Of a DNA stretch of 64,000 nt, positions 10,690 to 23,160 are shown one piece after another. The notes under the pieces are model-generated. The model saw nothing but the letters and a program-made list of their open reading frames with translations. It had not been told where the DNA came from and ran no database searches. The stretch comes from Locusta migratoria (lineage: Eukaryota; Arthropoda; Insecta; Orthoptera; Acrididae): NCBI GenBank assembly GCA_026315105.1, contig CM048747.1, positions 282,787,654-282,851,653 on the forward strand, given 5' to 3'. Made by a program: the position numbers and the translations under genes. Every line of letters starts with the position of its first letter. The first letter of the stretch is position 1.

Positions 10690-11450
10690 ACTGCGAACGG
10701 CTGAATGCAAGGGAAAACTACAGTCGTTAATTTTCCCGACGACATGCAGCTCTACTGTCTGAACTTTCCCGACGACATGCAGCTCTACTGTATGAATACT
10801 AAGTTACTCTGCCGGAGAATATGCAAGTCCAGTGTGGTTCAAATCCATCCATGCCAAAATAGTAGATGTTGCTTGTCGCATTATCACTGGATGCCTAAAG
10901 CCCACTCCTCTGAATAAACTGTACAGTCTTGCGGGCGTTGCACCTCGCGACATCCGCCGATAGGTAGCAGCAAAAAGTGAGAGGGGAAAATCAGAAACTT
11001 CTTCCCCTATATGGACATCAACCAGCAAACCAACGACTGAAATCCAGGAAGAGCTTCCTTAGATCTACGGAGGCTCTAGTTGGGACATTGCAGCAATGCC
11101 GAACCGAACTATAGCGTGCAAGATATACCGGTACTGCAGGATGGTTTACACCATGTGAAAAACTACCACCCGGCTATAAAGAGAAGTGGAGTACATGGAG
11201 ATCAGTCAACAGACTACGTTCAGGTGTCACAAAATGTAAGAGTAATCTGGTTAAATGGGGCTTCCTAGTGGAGTCGCCACTCTGTGAATGTGGAACAACG
11301 CAGACGGCCTCCCACCTGCTCCAGTGTACCCAGTGTCCAGCAACATGCACACCAGGACCTCTACTACATGCAACACCAAATGCAATACAGGTCGCTAACT
11401 TCTGGGCATCAAAAGTGTAAATAGTTGTCTTGTAGATATGATGTAGTCAC
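10690..11450 (+). pseudogene. Jockey-like LINE remnant, 3' part of ORF2
   Basis: A frame reads KIVDVACRIITGCLKPTPLN and then KLYSLAGVAPRDIRR, the block after the reverse transcriptase in Jockey-group LINEs. It is followed by a shifted CECGTTQTASHLLQC-like cysteine-rich end. Stops occur throughout. A 32-bp segment is duplicated in tandem at 10732-10795 (CCCGACGACATGCAGCTC). An AATAAATAAATATA tail region lies near 11490. Confidence 0.7.
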
Positions 11451-11518
11451 ATATGTAAGTATTGTACATTCTAAGTGCTTCTGACACGAATAAATAAATA
11501 TATACTGTGTGAATATAT

Positions 11519-14350
11519 GATGATGGCATCATCTCGGGTAAAATATTCCGGAGGTAAAACAGTCCCCCATTTGGATCTCCGGGCGGGTACTACCAGGAGG
11601 ATGTCGTCATCAAGAAACACAAAACAGGCATTCTACGGATAGGAGCGTAGAATGTTCTAACTCTTAATCGAGTAGGTAAGTTAAAAAATTTGAAAAAAGA
11701 ATTGGATAGACTAAAGTTAGATATGGTGGTGATTAGTGAAGTCCGGTGGCAGGATGAACAGGATTTTTGGTCACGTGAGTACATCGTTATAAATGGAAAA
11801 TCAGTTGGTGGTAACGCAGGAGTTGGTCTGATAATGAAAAATAAAATAGGAATGCGGGTAAGTTACTAAGAACAGCATAGTGAATATCGTAGGAAAGATA
11901 GATAAGAAGCCAACACCGACCACATGATGAGGCGATCGAAGAAATGTATTGAAGAGATAGAAGAAATTATTCAGATCGTTAAAGGAGAAGAAAACTTAAT
12001 TGTGATGGAAGACTGGAACTCTGAAGTAGGAAAGGGAAGATGTAAGGAAAAATTTTAGGGGAATATGGACTGGGGAAAAGGAATGAAAGAGGAGATCGCT
12101 TGGTAGAATTTTGTATAGAGCACAATTTAATCATCACCAGGTTTTAAACTGTAAGACATCTCCAGGAACAGATATATACTCTGATCATATTTTATTGCTT
12201 ATGAACTGTAGATTAAAACTTAAGAGACTGCAAAAAACTAGAAAACTAAGGAGATGGAATCTGGACAAATTGAAGGAACCGAAGGTGGTTGAGAGTTTTA
12301 GAGCGAGCATTAGGCAAGGAATGTCTTAAATGGGGGAAATTAATACAGTAGATGCACAATGGGTAGATCTGAGAGTAGAGTAGTGAAGGCCAGAGATGAT
12401 CATATAGGCAGAAGGCAAGGCCTAATAGAAATCCCTTGGTAACACAGGATATACTGAACTTAATTGATGAGAGGAGAAAATATAAAAATTCAGCAAGTGA
12501 AAAAGGCAAAAGCGAGTACAAACGTCTGAAAAATGAGACTGACGGGAAGTGCAGACTGACTAAGCAGGAATGGCTAGAGGACAAATGCAGAACCGTAGAA
12601 GAATGTATAACTAGGGGAAAGATAGATACCACCTACAGGAAAATAAAAGAGACATTTGGAGACAAGAAAAGCAGCTGTATGAATATCAAGAACTCAGATG
12701 GAAAACCAGTACTTAGCAAAGAAGGGAAAGCTGAAAGGTGGAAGGAATATATAGAAGGCCTGTACAAAGGAAATAAACTTGAAGGCAGCATACTAGAAGC
12801 GGAAGATGAAGTAGAGGAATATGAGATAGGAGTTACTATACTGTGAGAAGAATTTGACAGAGCACTAAAACATTTGACTAGATACAAGGCCGCTGGAGTA
12901 GATGACATTCCGCCTGAACTGCTATCATCGTTAGGAGAGTCAGTTTCGTCTGGTATGCAGGATGTAGGAGACAGGAGAAATACCCTCAGACTTCACGAAG
13001 AATATAGTGAATATAGTGATTCCAATTCCTAAGAAAGCAAGTGCAGACGAATGTGACAATTACAGAACTATCAGTTTAATAAGTCATAGTTGCAAAATTC
13101 TAACACGAATTATTTACAGACGAATGGAAGATCTGGTGGAATCCGACGTTGGGGAATGTCAGTTTGGATTTAGGAGAAATGTAGGAACACGTGAGGCAAT
13201 ACTCACATTGGAACTTATTTTAGAAGATATATTAAGGAAAGGGAAACCTACATTTTTAGCATTTGCGGGTCTGGAGAAAGCTTTTGATAATGTTGATTGG
13301 AATACACTTTTTCAGATTCTGAAGGTAGCAGGGGTAAAATATAGGGAGCGGAGAGCTATATTCAACTTTCACAAAAATCAGACAGCAATTATTAGAGTCG
13401 AAGGGCATGAAAGGGTCGCCAGTGGTTGGGAAGGGAGTAAGACAGGGCTGTAGCCATTCCCCAATGTTGTTCAATCTGTATAATGAGCAAGCTGTGAAGG
13501 AATGCAAGAAGAAATCTGGAGATGGAAATAAAGCCCAGGGAGCGGGAATAATAACCATGTGGTTTTCCTGACGACATAGTAATTGTGTCAGAGACAGCAA
13601 AGGACCTGGAAGAGCAATTGAATGGCATGGACCATGTCTTGAAAGGAAGATATAAGATGAACATTAACAAGAGTAAAACGAAGGTAATGGAATGCAATGT
13701 CAGAAAATCAGGCGATGCTGATGGAATTAGATTACGTAATGAGACAATAAAAGTAGTAGATGAATTTTGTTATTTGGGTAGCAAGATAACTTCTGATGGT
13801 CGAAGTAAAGAAGATATAAAATGAAGAGTGGCTATGAGAAGAAAAGTGTTTCTGAGGAAGCAAAATTTTTTGACATCCAATATTAGTTTAAATGTTAGGA
13901 AGTCCTTTGTGAAAGCATTTGTCTGGAGTGTAGCATTGTATGGGACTGAAACATGGACGATAAGGAGTTCGTCAGACAAAAAGATGATGGAACGTTTCAA
14001 AATGTGATGCTAAAGACGAATGATGAAGATTAGATGAATAGATCACATAACTAATGAGGAGGTGCTCAACAGAATTGGAAAGAACAGGAGTTTCTGGCAT
14101 ATCCTGATTAAGAGAAGGGATAGATTGGTAGGACACATTCTGAGACTTCAAGGAATCGTCAACTTAGCATTAGAAGGAAGTGTGTGGGGTAAAAATCGTA
14201 GAGGGAGACCGAGGGACGAATATAGTAAGCAGATTCAAAAGGATATAGGTTGCCGTACGTATTCTCAGACGAAGAAGCTTGCATAGGACAGGGTAGCGTG
14301 GAGAGCTGCATCAAACCAGTTTGCGGACTGAAGACCACAACAACAAAAGC
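11519..14350 (+). pseudogene. Near-full-length RTE-type LINE, decayed
   Basis: Order on the plus strand: 5' leader; apurinic endonuclease start (TLNRVGKLKNLKKELDRLKL, then ISEVRWQDE) at about 11660-11760; endonuclease end (GLGKRNERGDRLVEFC) near 12065; linker (12436-12846); reverse transcriptase (IPIPKKASADECDNYRTISL, QFGFRRNVGTREAI, then LEKAFDNVDW) at 13007-13330; and a C-terminal frame (VDEFCYLGSKITSDGR; LVGHILRLQGIV) to 14290. The tail GACTGAAGACCACAACAACA is typical of this family. The YADD box is not legible near 13565 because of a frameshift. Many stops and frameshifts make it inactive. The exact clade is uncertain. Confidence 0.88.
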
Positions 14351-14359
14351 CTCATTCTC

Positions 14360-16000
14360 TGATAACATGGCGCAATTCTTCGGAGAGGTTTTCCGAAGAA
14401 TGCCCTTCATCATTTTTAACCCTCAAATGGATACATGAATTTTACATATAGTGTGTCTACGTGGGTAACTCATTACTACACATTTTAAAAACTCATATAA
14501 TCAAATGGTATATTATATTTTACTTTAATTGCACGTTGTACATTTCTACATTTGTATTACCGTTATTTATTACTGGTTAAACAAATATCCACTTTATGTT
14601 GATTGCAAACAGGCGTACTACATTTTCTACAGAACATTTTTGTTTTCTTGTCTTTACTCCTGCTACACTCGAAACATCTTGAAGATTTTTATTGTTTTGG
14701 CGGTGGTCCATGTACCGCAGTTTCCTTATTTAGTTCTAAAATCTACCTATGTCAGTCTGGAGTTCCAAAGGCAAGTTTTTCGTTAATAGACTGATCATAT
14801 GTGGGCGATCTAATTGTAAGCCTAGTTCTTTCAAAAACTTCTTTCTAACCGGCTTATTCGTGGTTTTGGCCGTGTTACATAACACGTATGCAATATAAAT
14901 ATCTCAATGACCATCTTCTGATCCGACGTGCCACTGTATAATTAGATACCATTTGATCAAACGTATCAACCCTTAGTGGAATTGTTAAACTCAGTTATTT
15001 CCGGTTTCTTCATTTTTCCATCACTGTTTTTGTTTAATGTATAGTTGATAGCAAAATAACAGATTTCGAACGTCTTGGTGTGAAGGAGACCAATGTTTTA
15101 TTGTCGCTGAATGCAAGTTGAGTTTCTTAAATCTTCTTTTTATGATACATAGTGTTGCTTTCAATTCCGTACTTATCGGGCTTCGATGCTATGTAAGCCC
15201 TAAAAGGACAATGTCCTCGGTAACCTAACAGCTGGTCATCATTTGTGCAGTAGGCGTGATGGACATAACTCTGGGTACAATGATCTATAAATGCTTCCCA
15301 AATTTCACGAATTGGCAAAAACTTATCTTCTTAATTACTTAAAAAGTTGTCGTCAAGACGGGGACATAAAAGTACAAATTTAAATCGCGGATCGCTCATT
15401 ATAGCTCTATATATTCTTGGTACTTATTTAGAAAACACGTTACTCATATAAAAGTGAGAATTTTTTTTAACTCAAGAGATATAGACTACAGAAGGCCTAT
15501 TACTGCAAGTATCTAATTGAGATTTGTCTCACATACATACCCAGTTTCTTGCCTATAACTCAGTTTTTGTCTTTCACTTTCTTAGTTGGTATAAAACAAT
15601 TTTTTCTACTATTTCTTCAGCAAATAAGACTTTCTATTCCTCTACCTCCTACTTTACATTTTTTGCTTGCTCCAAGACTCCAGGCATTCTTAAAACTATA
15701 TTATGACAGTTTTGGTTGAAATAGGCCCTAAGGTACTCCATTTACATGCATTGCAACCAATAATAATGTTATTTTGTACCAGGCTTACTTCTTCTTCGGG
15801 TAGATTATCGTCAGATAATTCGTCACTGTGTTATTATAAACTTTCAATATTACCCTCAACTCCACTCGCAATTTCATCCTCCTCTGACTCAGACTCGGCT
15901 AACCATTATTGCTTAGTATTTTCGAAGTCAGGATCTACTGGATTTACTCTACTTTTGCTCACGAAAACTATTAGAAAGGAAATGCACAATATTTTTCCCC
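14360..16000 (-). pseudogene. piggyBac-like transposase pseudogene
   Basis: On the minus strand an acidic N-terminal segment (ESESEEDEIASGVEGN) lies near 15900. The catalytic core follows as IREIWEAFIDHC and DDQLLGYRGHCPFRAYIASK, then PDKYGIE (15127-15318). The C-terminal cysteine finger reads RCFECSRSKDKKTKMFCRKC near 14690-14600, with two further cysteines and a histidine. These are the three landmarks of piggyBac transposases. Several frameshifts and internal stops break it. A perfect 9-bp hairpin lies in the 3' flank at 14375-14401. No TTAA-flanked ends were resolved. Confidence 0.85.
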
Positions 16001-16188
16001 AATTAGCTTATCACTTTATGAGAAAACAGCTAGTCCGCCAACACAGCAATCCAACAACAAAACTTTTCTGGAGTAGTAATATTGTCTGGGGTAACAGGGT
16101 ACCCTTGTATCAGTTTCAGTGTTCAAGCACTCTAGGAGAGAAGATGCCAGCTCAAGGTCTTTAACAAGTCTCTCATTTCTGATCCAAG

Positions 16189-16387
16189 CCGCGGTGTAGT
16201 AGCCGAGCGGTCTAAAGCGTCTCGCTGCGGAGCGCGCGGTTGCTCGCCGTGGAGGTTCGAGTCCTCTCTGGGGCATGGGTGTGTTTGTTTGTCCTTATGT
16301 TAGTTTACCTAGGTTTAAGTAGTTTGTAAGCTACGGACTGATGACCACGCAGTTTGGTCCGATAGATTTACAAACATTTGAACATTT
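16189..16387 (+). repeat. tRNA-derived SINE, type 2, complete
   Basis: The head reads GCCGCGGTGTAGTAGCCGAG (A box) with GGAGGTTCGAGTCCTC (B box). TTAGTTTACC, CGGACTGATGACC and a tail ending TTTGAACA follow. TTTCTGATCCAAG at 16176-16188 and 16388-16400 is a 13-bp target duplication, so both ends are certain. Confidence 0.95.
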
Positions 16388-16519
16388 TTTCTGATCCAAG
16401 TCGATCCAACCATTCTCAGCACAACCGCTTCTGCAGAATAAATTTGAATTTTAACTACTTCCTTTGTATTCACGGAATGTATGATATTAACTGCGAATGG
16501 GTAAAGTTGAAAATGTGTA

Positions 16520-16587
16520 CCCAGCCGGGACTCAAATCCGGGTCTCCTGCTTTCTAGGCAGTTGCGCTGACCTCTACACCACTGGGG
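16520..16587 (-). repeat. tRNA-like SINE head
   Basis: The minus strand has an A-box-like TGGTGTAGAGGTCAGCGCAA, an anticodon-arm-like CTGCCTAGAAAGCAG and a B-box-like CCGGATTTGAGTCCCGG. CCCAG and CTGGG could close the acceptor stem. The arm lengths are poor for a functional tRNA and many similar sequences occur in insect SINEs, so I call it tRNA-derived. Confidence 0.5.
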
Positions 16588-16605
16588 ATACAGCAGTCAC
16601 CACCC

Positions 16606-17678
16606 CTGGAAATAATTATGCCTCCCGTCAGATACAAATTCTCTACCTTCTCCACTAGAACTAAAACTCGTAGTTGTTGTAAAGTGATTCCCGTAAGAGT
16701 AACGGCCGAGGATGCCTTCACACTGAAGAATGGATGCCTGTTATTGGCATTTGTACAAGTTATATATATGTGGTGTCCGACATGTCCGAAAGAACAGACA
16801 CCACATACATATGGCCTACACTTTCTTTGTCATGGCATGCTTGGTGAATTTGGAGAAATTATTCGAAATAGTTTTCTGTGCTGGCATTCTTGAAGCACTG
16901 TTGTCACTGGTCGAAAGAGTGCTTTATAAGCTACTTTCTTTGTTGATGGACGACATTTCCCGAGGAATTTTCCAATGAATCTCGATCTAGCAACCGCGTT
17001 GCCCGTGAGTAATTGGATGTGGCCGCTGCACTTCAGATCGCTCCAGATATTTTACAGAAGAAGCTGCTTCCAGTGATTGTTGGTGCCATCGTACGCACCA
17101 AGCAACAAAGTGGCGCGGCGTTGCATGGCGACAGTCCTGACACATCTTCTCGAGACTATCGCTAAACAACGTCACGCGGCCACACCCATGAAGCCAGTTG
17201 CGATACGAATATCAGAGCACGTTGTCCCGAGAAGCTGTTTGAGCTGTTCAGCTCTGTTCAAAGAATTTAATGTTGTTAAGTAGAAAAAAGCGCAAACCTG
17301 AATTTGACTGGAGCAGGACTCTATTTTCTGGTGGAGTTACTATAGCTTTGAACCTTCTTGAAAAACTGAAGCTAGAAAATGGCATCCATTTTAGAAATTT
17401 TGTCTGAAAGAGGCCTGTCGATTTCGAAACCCTACTGCAAATCGTTGGAGAAAATATTTCGAAAGAAAACATTATATTTGAGAAAACCATTCTGGCCTCA
17501 ATCAGGTTAGTTACCACCCTCCTGGTTCCTTGCGAGCGGCGAATCATTTTCTACCTTAATGTATACCTTTCGAGTGTCGAAACAATCAATTAAAAGAATT
17601 GTTCCACGAGTTTAAATCCATAATTACGTCGCTGAAACGATTTGTAAAAGTAAGATGTAACTTAACTTTTATTTACTA
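16606..17678. other. No recognised gene; a 12-bp hairpin at 16766-16812
   Basis: ATATGTGGTGTC (16766-16777) faces GACACCACATACAT (16797-16810) across the spacer CGACATGTCCGAAAGAACA, and is probably part of an uncharacterised repeat. The frames at 16618-16978 and 17248-17547 show no family resemblance. Confidence 0.4.
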
Positions 17679-18249
17679 CTAGCAAACCCGGCAACGCTTC
17701 GCAGTCGCTAATGTGTATGGGATATATACCCCAATCTCTCCTCTTCTGCTCCCAATGTCTATCCCTTCCTCCCTCTTCTATTTTTACATCGCCTCCTCCC
17801 CTGTCTTTTTTCCATCACCTTCACACCACTTCCTTTGTTATTGGGACCCTGATTGGTAATATAAGTCAAACTGGATGGGTAAATCAATTCGAAACGGATT
17901 ATTAGACAAACCTTTCGAGTTGCTCTATCTGTGAGGTTAGTAGCTTCAATGGCCGAACTTTTAATGATTTTATTGTAAGAACAGGCGTGATTATACATTT
18001 AAGCATAAAAAACTTACTGTTTCATGTTGAAAACGACTGGAAGAAGGAAACCAAAACCGCACATTTTTACGGCACAGCTTAGCAATTTTTCCTCACAGCG
18101 AGCAGAATATAAATGCTTTTTATAACTTGTTTATACCTTCTTGAGAGTCTACGAGCTGAAAACAAAGTAATTATAACATGATCATATCATAGAAGGTCCT
18201 TATGAAACTAAATAATTAACTAAATTACAAACACGTTTCGGAATTCTTT

Positions 18250-18925
18250 GTATTGCGTTCATTGTAACGCTTGTTGGTGAACCATATTTATTGTCTTTCC
18301 GTCCGGAGAGAAAACGAACAGTGCAGATGGTTTACCAACTCTAGAACACGTCACGTAAAACTGTCCATGTGAAAAAAACACGGCGATTCAAGATTTAATC
18401 CACAAACTTCCAACGACTGGTCATGCGCTTTATTAATCGTCATTGCGAATGCAATGCGAACGGTAAACTGGTCACGCTTAAATAGAAACGGCAAGTCGGT
18501 TGGAATCATTGGTATTCTTGGATGTTCAAATGTTCATATGTTTGTTAAGCTTAAGGGACTTAACTACGGGGTCATCAGTCCCTAAACTTACAAACTTCTT
18601 ATGAACTACTTACAACTAAGGACGGCACAAATATCCATGCCCAGGGGCCATTCGAACCCCCGACCGTAGTGGCCGTGCAGACCGTGACTGAAGCGCCTCA
18701 GTCCCCTCGGCCACCGCGGCCGGCGGTATTCTTGGAATCAGAACATCCTCTCCTTTGAACTTTCCTGTGATTATCGTTGCATCAATCACATTGTTCATCA
18801 GCTTATTCACAGAGAGTCTTGTTCCATTGCATAGTTTCGGTTGACTTAGATTGCGTAACATGATCATCACAGACCCAACACTGATTTGCAAATCGTCCGG
18901 TGGCATTCCTAGCAAATCCAATTAA
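18250..18925 (-). pseudogene. Pif1-like helicase C-terminal region of the Helitron
   Basis: The minus-strand frame reads LLGMPPDDLQISVGSVMIML, then RNLSQPKLCNGTRLSVNKL and NVIDATIITGKFKGEDVLIP. It resumes beyond the SINE as IPTDLPFLFKRDQFTVRIAF and AMTINKAHDQSLEVCGLNLE. This is helicase motifs V and VI territory of Helitron replicative helicases. The usual Gln of the INKAQGQS block is His, and the SRVG block is shifted and contains a stop. The product would unwind DNA during rolling-circle transposition. This copy cannot be functional. Confidence 0.88.
18523..18724 (-). repeat. SINE type 1 inserted in the Helitron helicase
   Basis: A complete reverse-orientation copy with CGAACCCCCGACCGTAGTGG and CCGCGGCCGG ends. 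GGTATTCTTGGA flanks it at 18511-18522 and 18725-18736. The minus-strand frame at 18616-18921 runs from helicase into SINE. Confidence 0.95.
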
Positions 18926-19983
18926 TTCTGGAATTTTGTTGGATAATTGACGACTACAACAGGATCGGAAATGGAAACCATCGAAGTAAAAAAATGCAAA
19001 TATCAACAATAACACATTTCCTTGAGACAATATTAATAAATGTATGTTATTGACCAGCGATTTGGCTTTGAATTTTTATGTTCAAATCGTCTACGTCCTT
19101 ATTTTTCACTGACAAAATGACTAGTTCGCTCAACCAGATAGTATGGTTTTTGTAATTGGCAACAATATTCGTCTGTTTGTGTCCTGACCTGTAAGAGAAT
19201 AATGAACTCTTATTAGGAATCTAATTGAAACACGATTAACAACATTGCTATATATCAGTAAATTTTACAATCCGCGACGCAGGCGTGGTATAGCCATGTT
19301 GGCAACAACTGCTGGATCGTGGGAATGAAGCCTACCAATCGCGGCATAGCTTGATATAGCCAATGAAATTTTAGATGGCAACAGTTGTTTTCTCTTCATA
19401 GTAAAAAATATTATTTTGACAATCAGCATAATAATTTAGTTTCAGACACATTAATCTTACTGAGGAAGATGATGTTTATGATGTATTCTCAGCATTGATA
19501 ACGCCGTCTCCCTTTAATCTAACCTCCTTGGCGTATTTGTTTGCTCCGATGCAGCGTATTTTGTCGCTAGGCGAGTACCGAATGAATAAGCTGATTCTTG
19601 GAGAATCTAGCAAATGACCCGATCTGGAAGCGTACTTTCAGTTTTATGTCACGTAACACGGGAACGCGGTCGAACGGGACAAAAAGTACCCTATGTTTGA
19701 CTCCTGCTTCTAAGCTACCTCCCCACCAATTTTGAGCCAAATCGGTTCAGACGTCCTTTAGTTATAAATAGTGTAACTAACACGACTTTCTTTTATATAT
19801 ATATAGATACTTTATTTTAATAATGAATTAATTACAGATATACAAGTTGGCCATTTTTTTAAACATAATTATTTAAACATTTAAAAAAATGGTATAGTTT
19901 ACTCTTCTCTAATGTGAACATGTTGAGAGAGTAAAGGAACAAACTGTAGAGAATGAGTTATGGGCGTCTGATGTATAGGATCA

Positions 19984-21065
19984 TTACTTACTTTCCACGA
20001 TCAGGCCCAACGGACCGCGCGCTTTTTTGAGAGATCGCCTCCACTTCAGCCTGTCTTCGGCTCTTTCCTGCCATTCTTCCAACAGTTCCGCTCTCTGAAG
20101 GTCTTTGGATACGTAGTCACTCCATCCCGTTCTGGTTTTGAGGAGAGCATTAAGGCCATGGTAACAGCGATTACCTGCCTGTAGTCTTATCTGTATTTCC
20201 ATTTTACTGGATGGTTCATCTCTGAATACTGGGCCCAGATATTTGAACTCCCTCACTTGACGATAAGTGCCTTGAGTTATCTGTAAGGATGGAAGAGGTT
20301 CTTCAGTTCCATTATGTTTACGGTGTAGAACCAAGTATTTCGCCTTGTCACGATTGATTTGAAATCCAATTTTCCTCACTGTTGTTTCCAGAATGTCCGC
20401 CATTTCTCGGATGTTCAGATGTTTGTTAAGCTTAAGGGACTTAACTACGGGGTCATCAGTCCCTTACAAACTACTTATGAACTAGCTACAACTAAGGACG
20501 GCACAAATATCCATGCCCGAGGGGGGATTCGAACCCCCGACCGTAGTGACCGTGCAGACCGTGACTGAAGCGCCTCAGTCCCCTCGGCCACCGCGGCCTG
20601 CCGCCATTTCTCCTAATTCTTTTTGTGACCCAGTTTGTAGCACTATATCATCGGCATATCCGAGATACTTTATGTTCACATCCCCGATCTTGACATCTCT
20701 GAGTTCATTAGATGCCATTTCTCACATTACCTTATCTAATGCGAGCTTGTAAAGAATAGGTGATAGTCCTTCTCCCTGACGTAGCCTAGTTTTTATTTTG
20801 AATGCTTCAGTCACCTTTTTTCCAATTTTTACCTTTGCTGTAATATCCATGAGGCAGGCCTTCGTGAGGCTTACTAAATTCTTGGCAAAGTCGTACTCTT
20901 CCAAACACCTCAGCATACGTTCCCGATGAATGCAATCATATGCTTTCCTGAAGTCGACGAACTGTATGTGTAATTCTTCACCAAACTCACACCTTTTTTC
21001 TACGATCTGGCGTAGGACAAAGATTTGGTCGACAGTGGATCTCCCTGACGAAATCCTCCAACATA
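19984..21065 (-). pseudogene. Non-LTR reverse transcriptase, split by a SINE
   Basis: On the minus strand: GRSTVDQIFVLRQIVEKRCE, then LHIQFVDFRKAYDCIHRERM (motif A), KVKIGKKVTEAFKIKTRLRQ and GEGLSPILYKLALDKVM (motif B), then GYADDIVLQTGSQKEL (catalytic YADD) near 20660-20620. It resumes past the SINE with IGFQINRDKAKYLVL and REFKYLGPVF. Catalytic residues are intact. Frames shift at about 20720 and 20940. It resembles RTE-like or related LINEs; the clade is not settled. Confidence 0.85.
20409..20600 (-). repeat. SINE type 1 inserted in the LINE reverse transcriptase
   Basis: Complete copy on the minus strand, flanked by CCGCCATTTCTC at 20397-20408 and 20601-20612. The insertion lies just after the YADD region, and removing it rejoins the coding sequence on either side. 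Confidence 0.95.
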
Positions 21066-21555
21066 TTCTCCAATGATGGTGTCTGCCAACGGTTCGATTC
21101 TATCTAGAAGACAGTATGGGATGATGATGGTGAAAATGGATGGGAAGTGGAATAGCCTGAAGTGAGATTAACAGGTTTGAATTAACCTCGGCTGAAAATC
21201 CTGTCTCAATATACATTCTCTTTTCGGATATTAAAAAGATTTCACGGTGGGATAAGACAATTTACGTTATTCGTAAACCACAGATTCATATCTGCTCCTA
21301 ACAGTAGCATCCTGTTTCCCTTGAAATATCAAAATCGTGATTGCTTTCTTCATCCTATTGGAAATCAGTGACCTTCTGACATCATCTTGTAGTAGACTGC
21401 CTAGATCGCTTCTTTTCCTTCGTTTGTCATTATAGTGAAAAACGACCAATTCCATTTAACTAACTTTGTTTGATAGCTATTTTTATCTGTTTATTGTTAA
21501 TTGTTTATTTATTTTTCAAATGACGTAGTCTAACTCTGAATGAACAGCAATGGCA
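21066..21555. other. No recognised feature
   Basis: AT-rich sequence between the LINE and the Harbinger relic. The frame at 21267-21455 has no family resemblance. Confidence 0.4.
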
Positions 21556-21559
21556 AGAC

Positions 21560-22322
21560 AATTCGCAACGATATGGAACTTTCCTAAAAGTTTATATAGT
21601 ATAGATGGCAAATACACACAGATAGTGGCTCGAGAATATACGGAAGCATATATTTCAATTATAAAGGAAACTGTAGTATTGTGATTCTTGGAGTAGTTAA
21701 TGACAATTATAACATTAAATTTGTTTATGTGGGGTGTCAAGAACGAATATCGGATGGTGGTGTTTTAAAATTTAAATCTTTGACCAATGAAATAGTGCAA
21801 AATGAACTAAATATCCCGCCAGATAAAGCTTTGCCAGGTAGATCTACTCCTGTTCCTTATGTATAGGTAGCAGGCAGCTTTTGCATTATCCAACCATATG
21901 ATTAAACTAGGCCAATGTTTGTGTTCAGAATCAGCAAAAAGAATTTTCAATTACAGACTCCGTAGAGCGCCAAGCATTATTGGATACTTATTTGACATTT
22001 TACGTTCCAAAGTCAGAGTATTCTTAAAACCTATTGCACAGCATCTCGATATAGTAGAGTCTGTGGTTATGGTATTCATTGATCGGCAAATCTTACTACG
22101 AAGAAATTCTGAATCAAAGAAGTTTTATACTCCTCCAGGATCTCCGAAGATTAGATAGAGAGGCAGTGGAGATTTGAATCACAAAATTGTCAAATAAATT
22201 TGCAAAGCTTTCCTTTACGAGCAGTTACAGATGTGCAGAGAATGCGAGATGAATTGAGAGATTATTATGTATCTCTCTTGGCAAAACAATCCATAAAAGG
22301 AGAAATGAGACATATTTGCTAG
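21560..22322 (+). pseudogene. PIF/Harbinger DDE transposase pseudogene
   Basis: Plus-strand frames read FATIWNFPKSLYSIDGK (first catalytic D region, usually GAIDGKH), then VILGVVNDNYNIKFVYVGCQ and ERISDGGVLKFKSL (second D region), LNIPPDKALPGRSTPVPYV, and RIFNYRLRRAPSIIGYLFDI with LRSKVRVFLKPIAQ (E region of the family, usually ENAFGIL). The glutamate at the ENAFG position is replaced (IGYLF), and a stop at 21864 and frame changes inactivate it. It lies 0.8 kb from non-autonomous elements with TAA duplications typical of this superfamily. Confidence 0.88.
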
Positions 22323-23152
22323 GTAATTCATTTATCATATACTTTTCCTTCGTTGTCAATGATAATACTTATGTGAGGATAATTAAAAATAAATTTAAAT
22401 ACTGTGATAAATAAAGTTCTCCTACTACATTGGGTGTATAAATTTCTTCTTCCGTTTCAACAGAATCGGTGTTCCGGCTTCAGAAACAGCAATAATTTGT
22501 AACCAAACCAGTTGCACTTTTTGGTGGACGAACTAGGGACTTTTTTCTTCTCTCTCTCTCTCGGGGCAGCTAACTTTATGTCCACTGTTCGCATCTAAAT
22601 TGTGATTATGAATTTTTATCTCCATTTTAGGGCATGACAGACAACATTCCGTCATGTTACTCGCTTTGACGGAGAAACTGAGACACGAGACAGTCTTGCA
22701 ACGCGAGAAAAATGTCCACTTGCCCACACTGCAACCAAGGAACCGCAAACTGCTGAGTCACTAGGCAAACATCTCCCCTTACCCTTGAGGATATAACGGC
22801 AGTATTTTAGTTGCCCCAACGCTTATAAAAGATTTTCACTCCTGTAGAGCAAGATTGACCAGCTCTTTTGCACAGAATACAGACAGAGAAACATTCTTAC
22901 TCCAAACACAATTCAAGGTCCTTTTGTGTTAACTAAGATTTTTTTTTTTTTTTTTCAATTCACTAGATCGAACTCGGATTACAAGTTGTTGTCTACCAAA
23001 AATGAAGATGTCTACTCTATAAACTAGAATTCTAGCCTACACACCGCTACACCCGATCGTTATAAATTTTACCGCCATCAACGCAAAACACCAACAAACC
23101 TCGCGTACTTCAAACTGCTATGTCAAAGTTCAGACGATGATAGAGTATCCAC
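22323..23152. other. No recognised gene; short poly(T)
   Basis: Includes a T run at 22940-22956 and a CTCTCTCTCTC run near 22550. No family resemblance in any frame. Confidence 0.4.
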
Positions 23153-23160
23153 CCTATTAA

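Larger units (their letters stand above)
17679..19807 (-). mobile_element. Helitron with both termini, Pif1 helicase relic
   Basis: On the minus strand the element begins TCTATATATATATAAAAG at 19807, preceded by A, and ends CGTTGCCGGGTTTGCTAG at 17679, followed by T. This is the 5' TC, 3' CTAG and A/T insertion rule of Helitrons. It contains the C-terminal part of a Pif1-type helicase and a SINE inserted later. No Rep nuclease motif was recognised, so it is truncated internally. Nearby frames such as 17711-17905 are chance. Confidence 0.88.

Noticed and set aside
13392..13697. Minus-strand frames inside the LINE
   Set aside because: Antisense shadows of the reverse transcriptase region.
18616..18921. 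101-residue minus-strand frame taken as one gene
   Set aside because: It fuses helicase codons with SINE sequence; the real unit is the interrupted Helitron helicase.
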